The notes under the pieces are model-generated. The model was not told the origin of the DNA and searched no databases. It saw only the letters and a program-made list of their open reading frames with translations. Shown here in pieces: positions 13,001 through 24,140 of a stretch of 64,000 nucleotides of DNA (within the stretch, counting starts at the first letter, position 1; the number at the start of each line of letters is the position of its first letter). Origin of the DNA: Hippophae tibetana. Its lineage: Eukaryota > Streptophyta > Magnoliopsida > Rosales > Elaeagnaceae. The stretch covers positions 5,253,001 through 5,317,000 of the forward strand of contig CM072807.1 of assembly GCA_037013495.1 (NCBI GenBank). Direction: 5' to 3'. Made by a program: the position numbers and the translations under genes.

Positions 13001-14775
13001 AACATTGAAAGTGAATATCATGCTATGGCATTGGTCTATGCAGAACTTTCATGGATAAGATCCCTTTCTGTTGATCTCATGATACATTTAGTTACCACAC
13101 CAGTGCTCCTAACTAACAGCATTGGAGCTAAGGCATTAACTCATAATCTTGTGTTTCATACACGCACGAATCATATTGAGATTGATTATCATTTCATTCG
13201 TGATCAAATGGTGTAGGGGATGCTTGTTATTGATCATGTGTCATCATCAGAGCAAGGGGCTAATTGTCTCACCAAAGCACTATCCTATACATAGTTTACC
13301 TATTTGCATCCCAAACTAATGATCTTTCCAAGATCATTGGTTTGAGAGAGGGTATTGGATAGTGATGTGTATTATGATTAGTCATAATACATATCTAATA
13401 GTGTATAAATACAATATAGTGTATTTCTATACATAGTTTGTTAAAACAGTTACTAAGAACATGCCATTGGTGGCTTTTCCCACATGTGCTTAGTCTTAAT
13501 TAGTTTTCCTGTTATAGTTGCTGCTTTTGACTCATGCTATATAGACTATTCATTTGTATTCATTCAGATTTTACAAGCATTGAAATCATACAAAAGTTTC
13601 TTCCAGATTCTTGCTTGTATTTCTATTTCTTTGCACTTCTTGAAATATATCTATGCTACTACAGTAGAAATTAAATCTTCAATGAAATAGACAACAAAAC
13701 ACATAAAGCCAAATACTTTATCCTTCAAAGTATTACTCTATTAAACCTTGCTTTCTTATTATTTAAAATTAATCGAATACAATTATGCTTAAAGTAAATA
13801 GTACTAAAATCCCCGTTGCTACATGAATAAGGAACTATATTTTCTTCTATTGAGTAAAATTTAGAATACACAACTCTAAATTTACTAATATTAGATCTAA
13901 ACAAGTAAACAAAATATTTGTATTATAACTATAATAAAAAACATTATAACATCTTTCAAAAGCAACTCACAAATTAAAAAAAAATATAAACACTTAAAGA
14001 GAAAGTTCTAAACTCACACTCAAACTAAGAATACAAAGATTTATTTATTTTCAATAAGATGATTAAATCAAATACAAGGTAGGTTATTTGTAGTCTTCAC
14101 CATGCAATCTATACCACACAAATATAAAATTAAAAAATAATTTTAAGCACACAAATATAAAATTAAGAAATAATTCTAATCACATAAATATTACTTATAC
14201 ATTTCTCTTTTCTACAATCTTCAACCACCTTATTTATTCATCATTCAACCACTCTATTTATTTCTCGTACATCTTTTAATCACTTCATATATTTGTCTAA
14301 ATCCTTCCACCACTTTATTTATTATATTGGTGTTGATTTTCAACATCTTTAAACTCGCAAAACAAAGAACCTTCAATTTACAAAACATTATTCATGCCGG
14401 CCATAAAACCGAGGGAAAGGAAGAAAAAATAGTTCTTCTACAAGTTTAAACTTTCCCGCTGTTAAAGCACTAAACTTTTCAGTTGTCGCAATAAAACTAG
14501 GATATTTTCACTTCGCACTAGCAAAAGATCATTCAAGTCTTTAACATTGCAAATAAAGAAAACCCCTAAAATCTAAATGCGCGAAACTAACCAAGGACAT
14601 GGATCTTAGACTTCAGTTGATCAAGTTCGATCTTCAAAGCGGAGGAATCATGGATGTCGGAACCAATAACACCACTGCGCTCGAAATCATTTCCTCCGAC
14701 CGATGCATCAGCCCAAGTAGGAGAGAAAATTAAGGCTAAAAGGATTGAGAAAAATACAAACTTCGAGGCCGCCAT
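4035..14775 (-). CDS. Coiled-coil single-pass membrane protein, At4g31340/At2g24420 family ('DNA repair ATPase-related'), 14 exons
   Basis: Coding exons (minus strand, in order): 14592-14775, 8101-8228, 7771-7842, 7585-7695, 7373-7441, 7235-7288, 6646-6693, 6508-6570, 6299-6361, 5814-5978, 5571-5726, 4508-4588, 4332-4393, 4035-4119. All junctions are GT-AG and all phases agree, giving about 446 aa; the Arabidopsis members are about 440. Exon 1 carries a signal peptide (about residues 1-24, [19 protein letters not shown]). Residues about 47-210 are charged coiled coil ([28 protein letters not shown]). Repeated W-x-EPH and P-Y/H-x-x-K motifs follow ([28 protein letters not shown]). A membrane segment at about 395-417 precedes a basic tail (RRKHKRGH). 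The family name is historical; the molecular function is unknown to me. The start is the MAASK methionine; an upstream in-frame ATG exists at 14788-14790. Exon 7 has a weak donor (GTTCAC); a second in-frame donor at 6624 would add 7 residues. Intron 1 (8229-14591) holds Cop-1. Confidence 0.92.
8516..8887 (+). repeat. 5' LTR of Cop-1
   Basis: Matches 13353-13644 along its length, including the shared start TATTGGATAGTGATGTG and the TTTGCAYTTCTTGAA end. It is about 80 bases longer than the 3' LTR because of an internal duplication with a 92-base period (copies 8561-8622 and 8653-8715). Confidence 0.9.
8888..8900 (+). promoter_or_regulatory. Primer-binding site of Cop-1 (tRNA-iMet type)
   Basis: TGGTATCAGAGCT directly follows the 5' LTR. 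This is the standard plant copia PBS complementary to the 3' end of initiator tRNA-Met. Confidence 0.93.
9036..13291 (+). pseudogene. Cop-1 gag-pol polyprotein, broken
   Basis: The frame starts near the ATG at 9036 and is repeatedly interrupted. Gag remnants run to about 9910, with a CCHC knuckle ([14 protein letters not shown]) near 9868-9910. The protease motif at about 10060 reads DIDASHH, where the family has D-x-GAS-x-H. Integrase follows (LGHPSPPLV near 10500; LHLDLW and FTRFTWVFL near 10710-10810). Reverse transcriptase has [11 protein letters not shown] (from 12257) and YVDY in place of the catalytic YVDD (about 12400). RNase H ends with [11 protein letters not shown] and [12 protein letters not shown]. 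With both catalytic motifs altered and many stops, it cannot be active. Confidence 0.9.
13353..13644 (+). repeat. 3' LTR of Cop-1
   Basis: Homologous to 8516-8887 but lacking the tandem duplication. It is preceded by the polypurine tract at 13341-13352. Confidence 0.9.
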
Positions 14776-15188
14776 GAATGTAACATTCAATTACAGAGAC
14801 TACAAGAGAATCTGGGAATCTCGGAGAGTCTTTCTGCTTGGTTTGTAACTTTGTAGTCGCAATCATAAGGGGTAAAACATCGTTCTTCCGTATTATGATG
14901 GAGGTTTTTTTTTTCAAATAAGGAGAAAGAGGAATAGTAAGTTTAGAGACGAGTTGTACGTTTAGATTTGGTTACTTCCAAACGTTACATTACATATTTT
15001 CTATCTCAATATAAAAAAAAATTAATTTATACGAGTTTAACATAATTTTATTTATATTCTTAAAATTTGTCCAAAATGTTATAATATTTTTATATTGTAT
15101 GATTAATACCATTGATATTCTTAAATATGTGACATTAATACAAAATTAGGAATAACTGTTTAATACTAGTTGCTAATTCTTTTATGCA
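14776..15188. other. 5' flank and promoter region of gene A
   Basis: Upstream of the gene A start codon (minus strand). It should contain the 5' UTR and promoter. I see no TATA box I would defend; the region is A/T-rich and includes a pyrimidine/purine run near 14905-14935. Confidence 0.4.
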
Positions 15189-15910
15189 GTGTTTGATTAA
15201 AGGAAATGAAATTTTTTCATTTGTGTGTTTAATTGCACTGAAAAATGAGTTAGAAATAAAATTGATTCTTAAAGGAAAATGAATTACAATTTATTCTTCT
15301 TTTTTTATGAATCATGATTTCATTCTTATCTCAAATTTTTTTTTCAATTTTATCTCATCTCAAATATAACCCTAAACTCAAATCTCAAAACACTAAATCC
15401 TAAATTCTAAAACCTAAATCCAAAAACCCTAAATCCCAAATCCAAAATCTCAAAACCCTAAACCCCAAATCCTAAACCCCAAATCTTAAAACCCAAAACC
15501 TAAAATCTTAAATCCCAAAACCCTACACCCTAAATCCAAAATCTCAAATCCTAAAACTCTAAACACTATTTAGAAAAATAATAATTTTAACCCTAAATCC
15601 CAAATCCCAAATCCCTAAACCCCAAATCTCAAATCTCTAAACCCTAAAGCACAAATCTCAAACCTCAAAACCCTAAACCTTATTTAGAAAAATAATAATT
15701 TTAATAATATATTTTCTTTTAAGTAATAATTATTTAGAAAAATAAGGATTTTAATAATGTATTTTGTTTGACGAAAAAATAATAATTAAATGATATTATT
15801 TAAATTTTACTAAATATAGGGGTATTAAGGTAATTTATAGTTTTTTTCATTTCATTCTAAATATTGTAATATTGATTCATTCTTTGATTCCAATAGTCAA
15901 ATCAAACAAC
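15189..15910. mobile_element. Possible non-autonomous DNA transposon (MITE-like) containing telomere-like repeats
   Basis: The left end GTGTTTGATTAAAGGAAATGA resembles, imperfectly, the reverse complement of the right end (TTGTTTGATTTGACTATTGGAATCA). This suggests terminal inverted repeats around a non-coding interior. The interior holds the telomere-like array and three copies of a module TTATTTAGAAAAATAA. No target duplication was identified and no transposase is present. The family is not assigned. Confidence 0.35.
15369..15680 (+). repeat. Degenerate telomere-like CCCTAAA repeats (interstitial)
   Basis: About 300 bases are built from variants of the plant telomere heptamer: CCCTAAA, ACCCTAA and the variants CCAAATC, CTCAAAA. 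The array is interrupted by the TTATTTAGAAAAATAATAATTTTAA module near 15569-15593 and followed by it again near 15682. It is too degenerate to be a functional telomere. Confidence 0.75.
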
Positions 15911-17642
15911 ATTGTTTCCATTCCATTCCATTCCGAAATTGATATAAATAAATATTTAAGATCCTTAATTGGTTTAAGTATTACAATTATTATACCTGAA
16001 TTTAATGGATACACTATGATCTTTCCTTATATTCATCTTTTTTTGTTACACCGGTTATGCCTCAATTTTGCTCAACCTTTAATACCCTCCTAGTAATGAT
16101 GAGTCTTTTGCATCCGTATATAGATAATGTCCAATTTAGACTTACTAGAAAAGAGTGATTCTACTCTATTATAATCATAATATAATAATTATTACAATTC
16201 TAAGGCCAAATAAGAACCTTGAAGAGATTATTAACCACCCATAATTACTTTATACATATACTGGTTGAGATTTCTAAATAGAGGGATTACTATGCTAAAA
16301 ATTGTGTGTTTTTTGAGTTGTGTGTTCTCAAATAAAAATAAGGGTTCTTTTTATAGCATAAGAAATTCATGTTTATCAGATAAAAATTACTATTTATCTT
16401 TACTTTAATAATTCATCTGTTTTATTACTTTTTTGCTTTATCAATTTTAGTCATTACTTTTTCTTGGCATATGTTGGTGACTAAAGATGTGGGTACTACA
16501 TCTTTATTTTTCTTTGTCATTTTTTATCGACAGTTCTTTCCTTTTTATTCTTCCTTGTCATTTTTTGCTGACCGTCCTTTGAATGACATTAATGATGAAG
16601 TATCTTTGTCTTCTCGATCTTTCATGCATTAAATGCACCCGTAATCATTGGTGGATTTTCTAGCATAAAAACATAATACATTTCTTATTTTTTTAACCAA
16701 TTTTCAAGTTGTTGTTGTTAAAAATGATCTCAAATTTAGTGATTTTTTCACCATTATCTTTGATGAAAGCTATACTACTATGGGAAGTAATGATAACTTT
16801 ATTAGTTGAGTAATTTACTCTGATCTTAGCATAATTATTAATTTTTTTGAATTCATAATAAATTTGGCCTAACATTTGACCTTTTAATACACAAAGTTCA
16901 TCTATGTTGAATTCCTTTTCTAAAAGTGCCCTTAAGAACTTTTTTGTTTGTGTTAGAAATCCTTAGCTTAATGAAGTAATTGGGACTGATACATCCTTCC
17001 TCATTCCAGTCCATTAGTGAACTAAAAAACATAAGATAAACAAGCTTGTCACTTGTTCTTATCTTCTTCCTAAAGTTCTTGATTGCTTTTATAAAATTGT
17101 TTGGTATTATCCAAGTAGCATGTATGGGACCCTAGCAACCTGAGGTACCTCACTCATATGATAAAGGTAGCACTCATTTAGCAACTTGTACATAGTGACC
17201 CGATACTTGAAAGTAATCGACCAAGACTTGACCTAAGTAAACGGTCTGGTACACCACTCTAACGACCTGGATCACCTTTTGCATGCAAGATCTTAGGAAG
17301 AACGTATATTTCGACGTGAGAACAACGACTTGATTATGTATAAAACTACTTTTTGTAATATACTCTAGCAACTCATATAGAGCGCTTACCATTATAATCA
17401 TGACACCTACCTAATATGTGCTATATATACCTCCTTAGTGAGATGAATGAAGGATCTACTCATTATTAACATTTCAGACTTCTCTCTAGAATCCTATAGC
17501 ATATGTAATTCTCCAAACAATTGGTACACATTATGAGGCCTTAAAATTTTCAACACATATGAGAGAATTTGAGACCTTTCATTCTTTAGCTAGGGGAATT
17601 ACTTTGTTTTATAGGGAAATCACTCAATACCAACCACTATTT
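15911..17642. other. Intergenic DNA, no gene seen
   Basis: Mixed AT-rich DNA with short open frames only. None gave a recognisable protein, and I see no LTR pair or inverted termini. Confidence 0.5.
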
Positions 17643-17886
17643 TAATTCATAACAAGAGTATCACCCCAATCACACAAATAATATGGCCAACCTTCATCCA
17701 CACTCCATTTAAGGACACAACGAATCAAGATTTGGAGTCATGGGGTTGGGTAGTTGTGATATGTTATTTTAACATCGCAAATCGGGTTCACTAATACACA
17801 TCATGTATTGAGAGCTAATTCATAGCAAGAGTATCACCTCAGTCACACAAATAATATGGCCAGCTTTCATCCACACTCCATTTAAG
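17643..17886. repeat. Direct repeat of about 70 bases, period 174
   Basis: The copy at 17643-17713 and the copy at 17817-17886 share CAAGAGTATCACC, then ACACAAATAATATGGCCA and CATCCACACTCCATTTAAG. The second copy ends about 10 bases before the inferred Gyp-1 LTR start. Origin unknown. Confidence 0.85.
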
Positions 17887-17895
17887 CACAAGCTT

Positions 17896-19654
17896 TGATA
17901 AGTACTTAAAAAGAACTAAAATTACCATGATTTAATTTACTTTAATTGATTAAATAAATTTATATTTGTATGATTTTATCATATTTTTATATAAATTTAT
18001 CTTTTCGGAATCACAGGTATTTTTATTATTTTTTTAAGTATACTGGAAACAATACATCACAAATATGTTGAGAAAAAAAATAAGAAAAAGTAAAAAAATG
18101 GAAAAATTGGTCAAAACAATAAAAAATGTCAAAAAATTTCGAGTTTGGCACAATCTTGCATGCGGGTGCAATCAGCACCCCCCCCCCCCCCCCCGCACAC
18201 AGCCAGCACACATTCACGCTTGTCTCGCATGCGCCAACATCTACCTGTCACAAATCGCATCCCCCACACTCGTGCCGGTCTGTTCAAACACGTCTGAAAT
18301 CAATTTTTGAGATATTTTCCCAGTTTTTTGGCCTTTTTCCTACCTATAAAAGGATCCTTCCCCCATTGTAAAAATCATCCCTCAAATCGCTAAAAAGCTT
18401 TTCTTAGATATTTTTAATTTTTTTTAGTTTTAAAGTTCTTCTCTTTTTGAGAAGAATTAATTATGCTTTTGTAAATTTTTCGTTTTTGATTCAATAAACG
18501 AAAATTCAAATCCATTTGAAGGTTTTTCATAAACAAAATTAGCATCAAAATTCTGTAAGGATTCTTTTGAGGTATAATTTTAAATAAATTATGTATAGTT
18601 ATTTTTATGTTTTATTCTTATATATTATATTTAATTTGTCTGTGATTAAATTTAACATAGTTGGCTATTTGTAAATATGATATAATAATAATGTTGTTAT
18701 GCTTGCGAAATATTAAATAGGTAAAACATTTCTATAAAATAAATTGATTTTTGTTTTTAGTCAAAATTTTATATTAAGGATGTTAGAGAGAGATATATTA
18801 CTTTTCATTAAAAACTTAAATCTGAAAATTAGATTTTAAGGTTTATTTATTCGGTTTGATTTAGAGTAGCGTTCTTTTATTTTTTTGGTACAATCACCTA
18901 GTAGTTAGAATGAAAATCTATTTCAAAAGTTTTTATAAGAATTAATGTTTGAAAATGTATTAACAATATATTTGTAGTAATAGTTTTAAAACTTGAATGT
19001 TAGTACTCAAATAATTAAATTTTTAAGTTTAATTTGGAAAACTTGAATAAAGTTTTATTAACTTACTCCACCTAAAGTTGTGATTAAATGGTTTGAAATT
19101 TTCTTATAAATAAAGCTTAAATTTAATATTTAATTAATTAAAAGGGCTCACCTAATGATATTATTTAATTAATATTAAGCAAAAGCATTTGACCCTACCT
19201 AAGGACATTTTCATACAAAAAAATCAATAAATATCAATTTATATATTTAATAACCTAAATAATATGAGAAAATATAATTAACTTAATTATTATATCCTTA
19301 AATATCTATTGTTATAAATGATAAAAATTTGCATCATTGTTTATTGAATTCATATTTATGTTAATTTTTTATGTTATTAGATTAGAAAACACAAATCAAA
19401 ATATCGTGACAAGATGTTTATAATTTCATTTCATTTTTAATGAGTTTGAATAATAAATTAAAAACCACATATATTTCTTTCTTAAATCGACCATGATAAT
19501 ATACTTATCATTTTCTATAAAATAATTTGTGTACTTGTGAGAGTTTTACAAATATAAAACCAAAGTATCTGTAAAATCGGTATTACTAATCTAATGCTTG
19601 TCTTGTCTCATCAAGTTTTTAGAGTCATTGCTGAGAACTTGATTTTATTCATCA
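17896..19654 (+). repeat. Gyp-1 LTR (Ty3/gypsy, probably Athila/Tat-like)
   Basis: Inferred 5' LTR. It starts TGATAAGTACTTAAAA, has a TATA-like CCTATAAAAGGA near 18343 and AATAAA downstream near 18493, and ends ATCA just before a tRNA-Asp-type PBS. About 1.76 kb suits long-LTR plant gypsy elements. It contains a 17-base C run (18178-18194) flanked by inverted GCATGCG words. No second LTR copy was found in the window, so the left boundary rests on the TG start and the PBS only. Confidence 0.55.
18178..18194. repeat. Poly-C tract
   Basis: Seventeen consecutive C. It stands out in this AT-rich DNA and sits between GCATGCG (18158-18164) and CGCATGCG (18226-18233). Confidence 0.95.
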
Positions 19655-19660
19655 AGTTTT

Positions 19661-19678
19661 TGACGCCGTTGCGAGGGA
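19661..19678 (+). promoter_or_regulatory. Degenerate primer-binding site (tRNA-Asp type) of Gyp-1
   Basis: AGTTTTTGACGCCGTTGCGA closely resembles the AGTTTTTGGCGCCGTTGCCGGGGA seen downstream of Athila/Tat LTRs, which pairs with tRNA-Asp. A diverged copy of the same stretch lies 41 bases upstream (from 19609). Confidence 0.65.
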
Positions 19679-21000
19679 AGGAATAACATTTTTAAACTTT
19701 AATTTATTTAATTATTTTCTTTTCTAAAAAAAATTTAACTTTTAAACTTTCATTTATTTTTCAATTTTCTTTTAAATTTTCATTTATTTTTTCAATAAAA
19801 AAATATAAAAAATAATTGTGTAATAACATGAAAAGTAAAGATTTAAGAAAGTTTTATCTAGAAGATTAGTTCTTAGAAACATTTGTGTCACTAATCTTTC
19901 TTAAGAACATTGCTATGTTTTAGATGATGGTTTTTAACAAGACTTTGTCTCACCATTATTTCCTGAGAACACTCTTAGTTAATACTGATTATGTTATTAA
20001 TAAAAAAATTAATTAATTTTTAACTTTAACTTTTAATTTTAATTTAAAAATATATTAACTTAATTTTTAACTTAGATTTTAATTATTAACTTAACAATGA
20101 TTAAATTATTTAGATTTTATTCATTTAATTTATTATATAATATTTATGTGAAATAACTTATAAATATTGTATGATATAATATGTATTAAAATATATTTGT
20201 ATTATATTATGTATAATTTAATCATGTATATTTATTTGTAAAAAAATGTGTTTATATTATATGATAGCTAGAGTGTATTATAAATATGTATAGTTTAAGT
20301 AGGTATAATTATATAAATCAAAATTTGTATAAAATTTGTTTGTATTATATATTGTAAAATATGTATAATTATTTTATTTTTATTTTTACCTTTTTTCTTT
20401 TCTTTTCTTTATTTTACTAACTTTATTTTTATTTATTTTTCATTTATTATTTGCTTTTGTTTTTTTGTTTTGTTTTGTTTTATTTAATTTTAATTTTTAT
20501 TGTTTAATATTTATTTTAATACTTAGTGTTAGATTAGTAAAAACAAAGATAAAAAAATTTCTAAAGCTATCTTCAAAATTTCAATTTTTTTAATTACAAT
20601 CTATGATAAAATGAGGTAATTGTTTTGTTATATCTAGGTACATATGTGTTTTGATACCTTAGTTAATTGACTTTCACTTAAAAATGAGTTATCTAAAATT
20701 GATAATTATGTCCCTAGATTTAAGTAAATTAAATTTTGAAAATTCATATAGCATGACTTAAAAAATATAGGTAGAAAAACTTGTCCTATTTGTAGGTTTG
20801 ATTAACTCAATGATGTAGGGACGTTGAGTTTACTTAAAATGAAATCTCTCAAGTTACATCTTGCTAAGACGTTAAACTAAGTGATGGATGAGAGACAACC
20901 CATAATTTTAGGTAATTTTCTTTTATTTATTTATTTTACTTTAATTGTATGTGAATAATTTTAGAATTATTAAAACTAAAAGTTTACATCGATCTATTTG
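19679..21000 (+). mobile_element. Internal remnant of Gyp-1 with gag-pol missing
   Basis: No gag or pol protein is readable. Near 20815-20905 is a stretch with GACGTTGAG, GACGTTAAACTAAGTG and GAGAGACAACCCATAATTTTA. It resembles the post-pol segment (GACGTTAAAC...GGGAGGCAACCCAA) of Athila/Tat elements, and the matching motif occurs in Gyp-2 at 62340-62400. The piece after the PBS therefore appears joined to post-pol sequence through a large deletion. The right boundary is unknown. Confidence 0.45.
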
Positions 21001-21647
21001 TATGAATTTAAATAATGAACATGATGGATGCACCTGCATTCCTTCATCATTACTTGCACATTCTTAGAAAATAGGTCACTTTTCTTCTCTTTTCTCTTTA
21101 TCTTTTATTTACAATTTTTATGTTCATATTTTCATTTTTATTATGTTTGATTTTGTTTTCTTTGTGTAGTTTAGTAATTTTTAGAATTTTAAGATTAATT
21201 TTAAAAAAATTCTCACAAAAATTTATCATTTTTAAATCAAATTTAAGTAAATAGTTAAGTCTTTTGCATTATTAGATTAATTTTTGAAAACATATCGTGG
21301 AGTATATGGTAATTAGTTAGTTTTTGTCATAACTAGTATTTCTTGATAAGGTATGAAAATTATATTAAACCCAAAATCGATGTTTATGAATCAAATAGTA
21401 GAAACTACCTTTATAAGAAATATTTTGAGCCCATTATTTTTTATTCTGAGTGATAAATATTATTCTTTTCTATTCTAAACACTTTTTTCCAATATTATTA
21501 GATGATCTCTATAGTACTTAACATTGAATGTCTAGATTTTTACATCTTAATAAAGTGTTATATATTTATTTTTCATTTGCTTAGATTAAATGATTTAAGT
21601 AGAAATTGATAATATATGTCTTTCTTCATTTATGTATTACTTCTATT

Positions 21648-21723
<76 letters not shown>

Positions 21724-23420
21724 TACCTATATAAATACAAACAAAAAAGCCAAATATTAACCATTCGATTTACCATATAAAAAATGTACTATTTGTACAT
21801 GGGTTCACTCTCTAAAAAATAAATTCTCTTATAAAGAAAGAAAAAAAGAGAGAAAAATAAATATTATAATATATATATATACTATGACCCAAAAAGCCTA
21901 AAGAGTTATGAGAAATAGTTTAACAAAAGAAAATATAGGAAGTAATTCCTTAAGAAGTCATTACATTTTCCTACATTTTCTAAAAGACATATTACTTGAT
22001 ATTGTTATTTGATGAATTTGATTGATGCATGAAAGTAATGTATAATATTTTATAAATCCTTACATTTGATTCCTTTCATGAGATTAACATTAAAATAATA
22101 CTTTGAGCATTTCTTCTTTATACATATGCGAACATATTAGTTCATTTATATACATAAACTCTTTCGTATATAAATTAGTATGAGTGTTTAAACCCATAGG
22201 ATTCAGTGTTTTTGAGAGTATTAACTTGTGAGGAATAGAGTCGAAGCAAATTTGGATTTTTGATACTAAGTTTGTGTGAAATAAAATTGATACATTTTTT
22301 ATATGAAATATGAAAATGATTTTCAACTAATTATTATAATAAATCTTGAATGTTTATGAAGTTGAAATAATGTATGCTTGATATTTTAATTATGAAATTT
22401 AAAAGAGATTATAAGCACGAGATATTTTTGTATTTTATTTCTTTATTTTATTTTAATCTTTTTACTTTATTTTAAATTTTAGTTAACTTCTTATTTTATT
22501 TTATTTGTTTTATTTTATTTTCACTTTTTTAATGTTTGGGTTGGTTTAATCAAAAAGTTGTGCTGCAAGTTGGAACCATCATGTCCATTGATCATTAATC
22601 GGATGGATATTTATATAGTAGACAATTAAAATTATAGTTATTTTGTAAAACAATAAGTAACGTGATTAAATCTTGAGAAAACTATTATTGATTCATAACC
22701 GATGGTTATTAACGAATATATTAAAAATTAATATTGGATAATTATGGTTATTAGCATAACTTTCCCCATTCGTCTCCATCCAATTTATAAACCAGATAGA
22801 GACTTATGAATGTTTTGGGTCGTAAAAAGTTAAGTTATCACTTGACTGTGATGTTTCTCATATGTTAGACAATCGTGATACTCTATGAATACAAAACGAT
22901 TAAAATAATTTTTTTATTGTGCCAAGGATCACTCAAACACGATTCCAACACAAACCTATCACGTGAACATGATACAAACACACATAAATCTATCATGTAA
23001 ACATAATACAAACACAACACATTGCAACCCTTTACCCATAGAATACTCATAAAAACAATATCATGGATATAACCTCCAAATGAATATTAAAATAAACACA
23101 CTCAAATATAAATTAATATGCATTGCCCCAATCCACTTTCAATTTATTTATTTAATTTTTGCTTTGTCACATAAGTTTTATTGTTAATAACAATTGTGAG
23201 CATTAAGAATCTTATTAAAGATGAAATCATACAAATAAAATAACTACAATTATTAAAACAGCATGTCACTGCTGCAACACTATCTTTCTTGTTATTAGAA
23301 AACCAACCTATTGCTCAAAATTGTAGTATTTTCACTTTACACTTCCTTTAACCTCAATTTTAACAAACAAACAAAAAATCATAAAAAAGGCATGGTATAA
23401 CAAGATTTATAGGATACTTA
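21001..23420. other. AT-rich intergenic DNA
   Basis: No gene seen. It contains the long (AT)n below. Near 22925-23040 repeated words such as AACACGA, CATGATACAAACACA and CATAATACAAACACA suggest decayed repeat DNA. A minus-strand open frame at 22090-22326 has no recognisable product. Confidence 0.5.
21650..21719. repeat. (AT)n microsatellite, about 35 units
   Basis: Seventy bases of uninterrupted AT alternation, the longest pure microsatellite in the window. Confidence 0.97.
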
Positions 23421-23544
23421 ATGCAAGCCTTTGGAAAAGTCTCAAAATCAAGCTCACAAGCTCAACTTGGTCAAGAAATTCAAGAAATAAAATTATTGAA
23501 TGATTCAATGGAAAAGGCTCTAACCATAGTCTTTGGGATGAAAA
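23421..23544 (+). pseudogene. 5' part of a calmodulin-like (CML) EF-hand gene, cut by Cop-2
   Basis: An open frame from ATG 23421 runs to the Cop-2 LTR. It begins MQAFGKVSKSSSQAQ and ends MEKALTIVFGMK. The last residues form the start of an EF-hand (hydrophobic helix, then F-G-M-D/K), and the loop resumes on the other side of Cop-2 with SNGRIKK at 27742. I read this as one formerly continuous gene. The split is seen directly; the CML assignment rests mainly on the 3' part. Confidence 0.7.
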
Positions 23545-24140
23545 TATAGGAAGTAATACATGAATAAATAATTTAAGAATAAAATTATTTTATTAAAATT
23601 GAATATATATATATAAATTATAAATATAAAATCTAAATAGAAATAATAATAATAATGGATGCCTATATATCACGTAGTGCCTTTAAGATAATTTTTGCAT
23701 TCACTATGGGTGTATGAGAACGATAGAAACTTACCTCCTAAGAAATAATGATTAAACAATAATAAACTTATACCATAATTTATTATTCTACAAACTTTTT
23801 AAATTTTTTGAACTCTATTAAAGGAACATAACTCTATATAATTTTTTTTCCTTTTTCCTACCTTTCTTGTACACACACTCTCTCTCTCTCTATTCCTTTC
23901 TTCCCTTTTCTTTTCTCTTATCTTCTTTTTCCTATTTTTTTCTTTTCTTTTCCTATGCTCTGTTTCTCTTCTCTTTTCTTCCTATATGTTTTTTCCTTTT
24001 ATTTTCTTCTTAGCTTTATTCTTTTTCTTACTTTATATAGTAAGAGAAAAACAGTAACAAAAGAGAATAATGGAGGAAAAAAATTGAAATTGAAAATGAA
24101 ATGAAATTGGAAATTAATTTTTATTCAAGAATTTCTAACA
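23545..24140 (-). repeat. 3' LTR of Cop-2
   Basis: It aligns with 27222-27741 over the (AT)n-containing start, the CTTTAAGATAATTTTT segment, the pyrimidine-rich CTTTTCTTCC block and the AATTTCTAACA end. The length difference from its partner reflects insertions and deletions. Confidence 0.88.

Larger units (their letters stand above)
8516..13644 (+). mobile_element. Cop-1: Ty1/copia LTR retrotransposon in intron 1 of gene A, degenerate
   Basis: Two LTRs bound an internal region with copia order gag-PR-INT-RT-RNase H. The PBS is adjacent to the 5' LTR, and a purine run (TTTGAGAGAGGG, 13341-13352) acts as PPT before the 3' LTR. The element is antisense to its host gene. No clean 5-bp target duplication is seen: the flanks are ATAGC on the left and ATATATC on the right. 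The LTRs have diverged, coding is broken by many stops, and the 5' LTR carries an internal duplication. It is therefore an old insertion that cannot encode its own proteins. Confidence 0.92.

Noticed and set aside
8511..13654. Target duplication for Cop-1 (ATAGC/ATATC or GCTAT/TCTAT)
   Set aside because: Only 4 of 5 bases match and the match depends on where the LTR ends are placed, so it is not claimed.
18065..18371. Proline-rich open frames across the C17 tract
   Set aside because: The prolines come from the poly-C run in the Gyp-1 LTR. Two overlapping frames show it equally, and there is no conserved protein.
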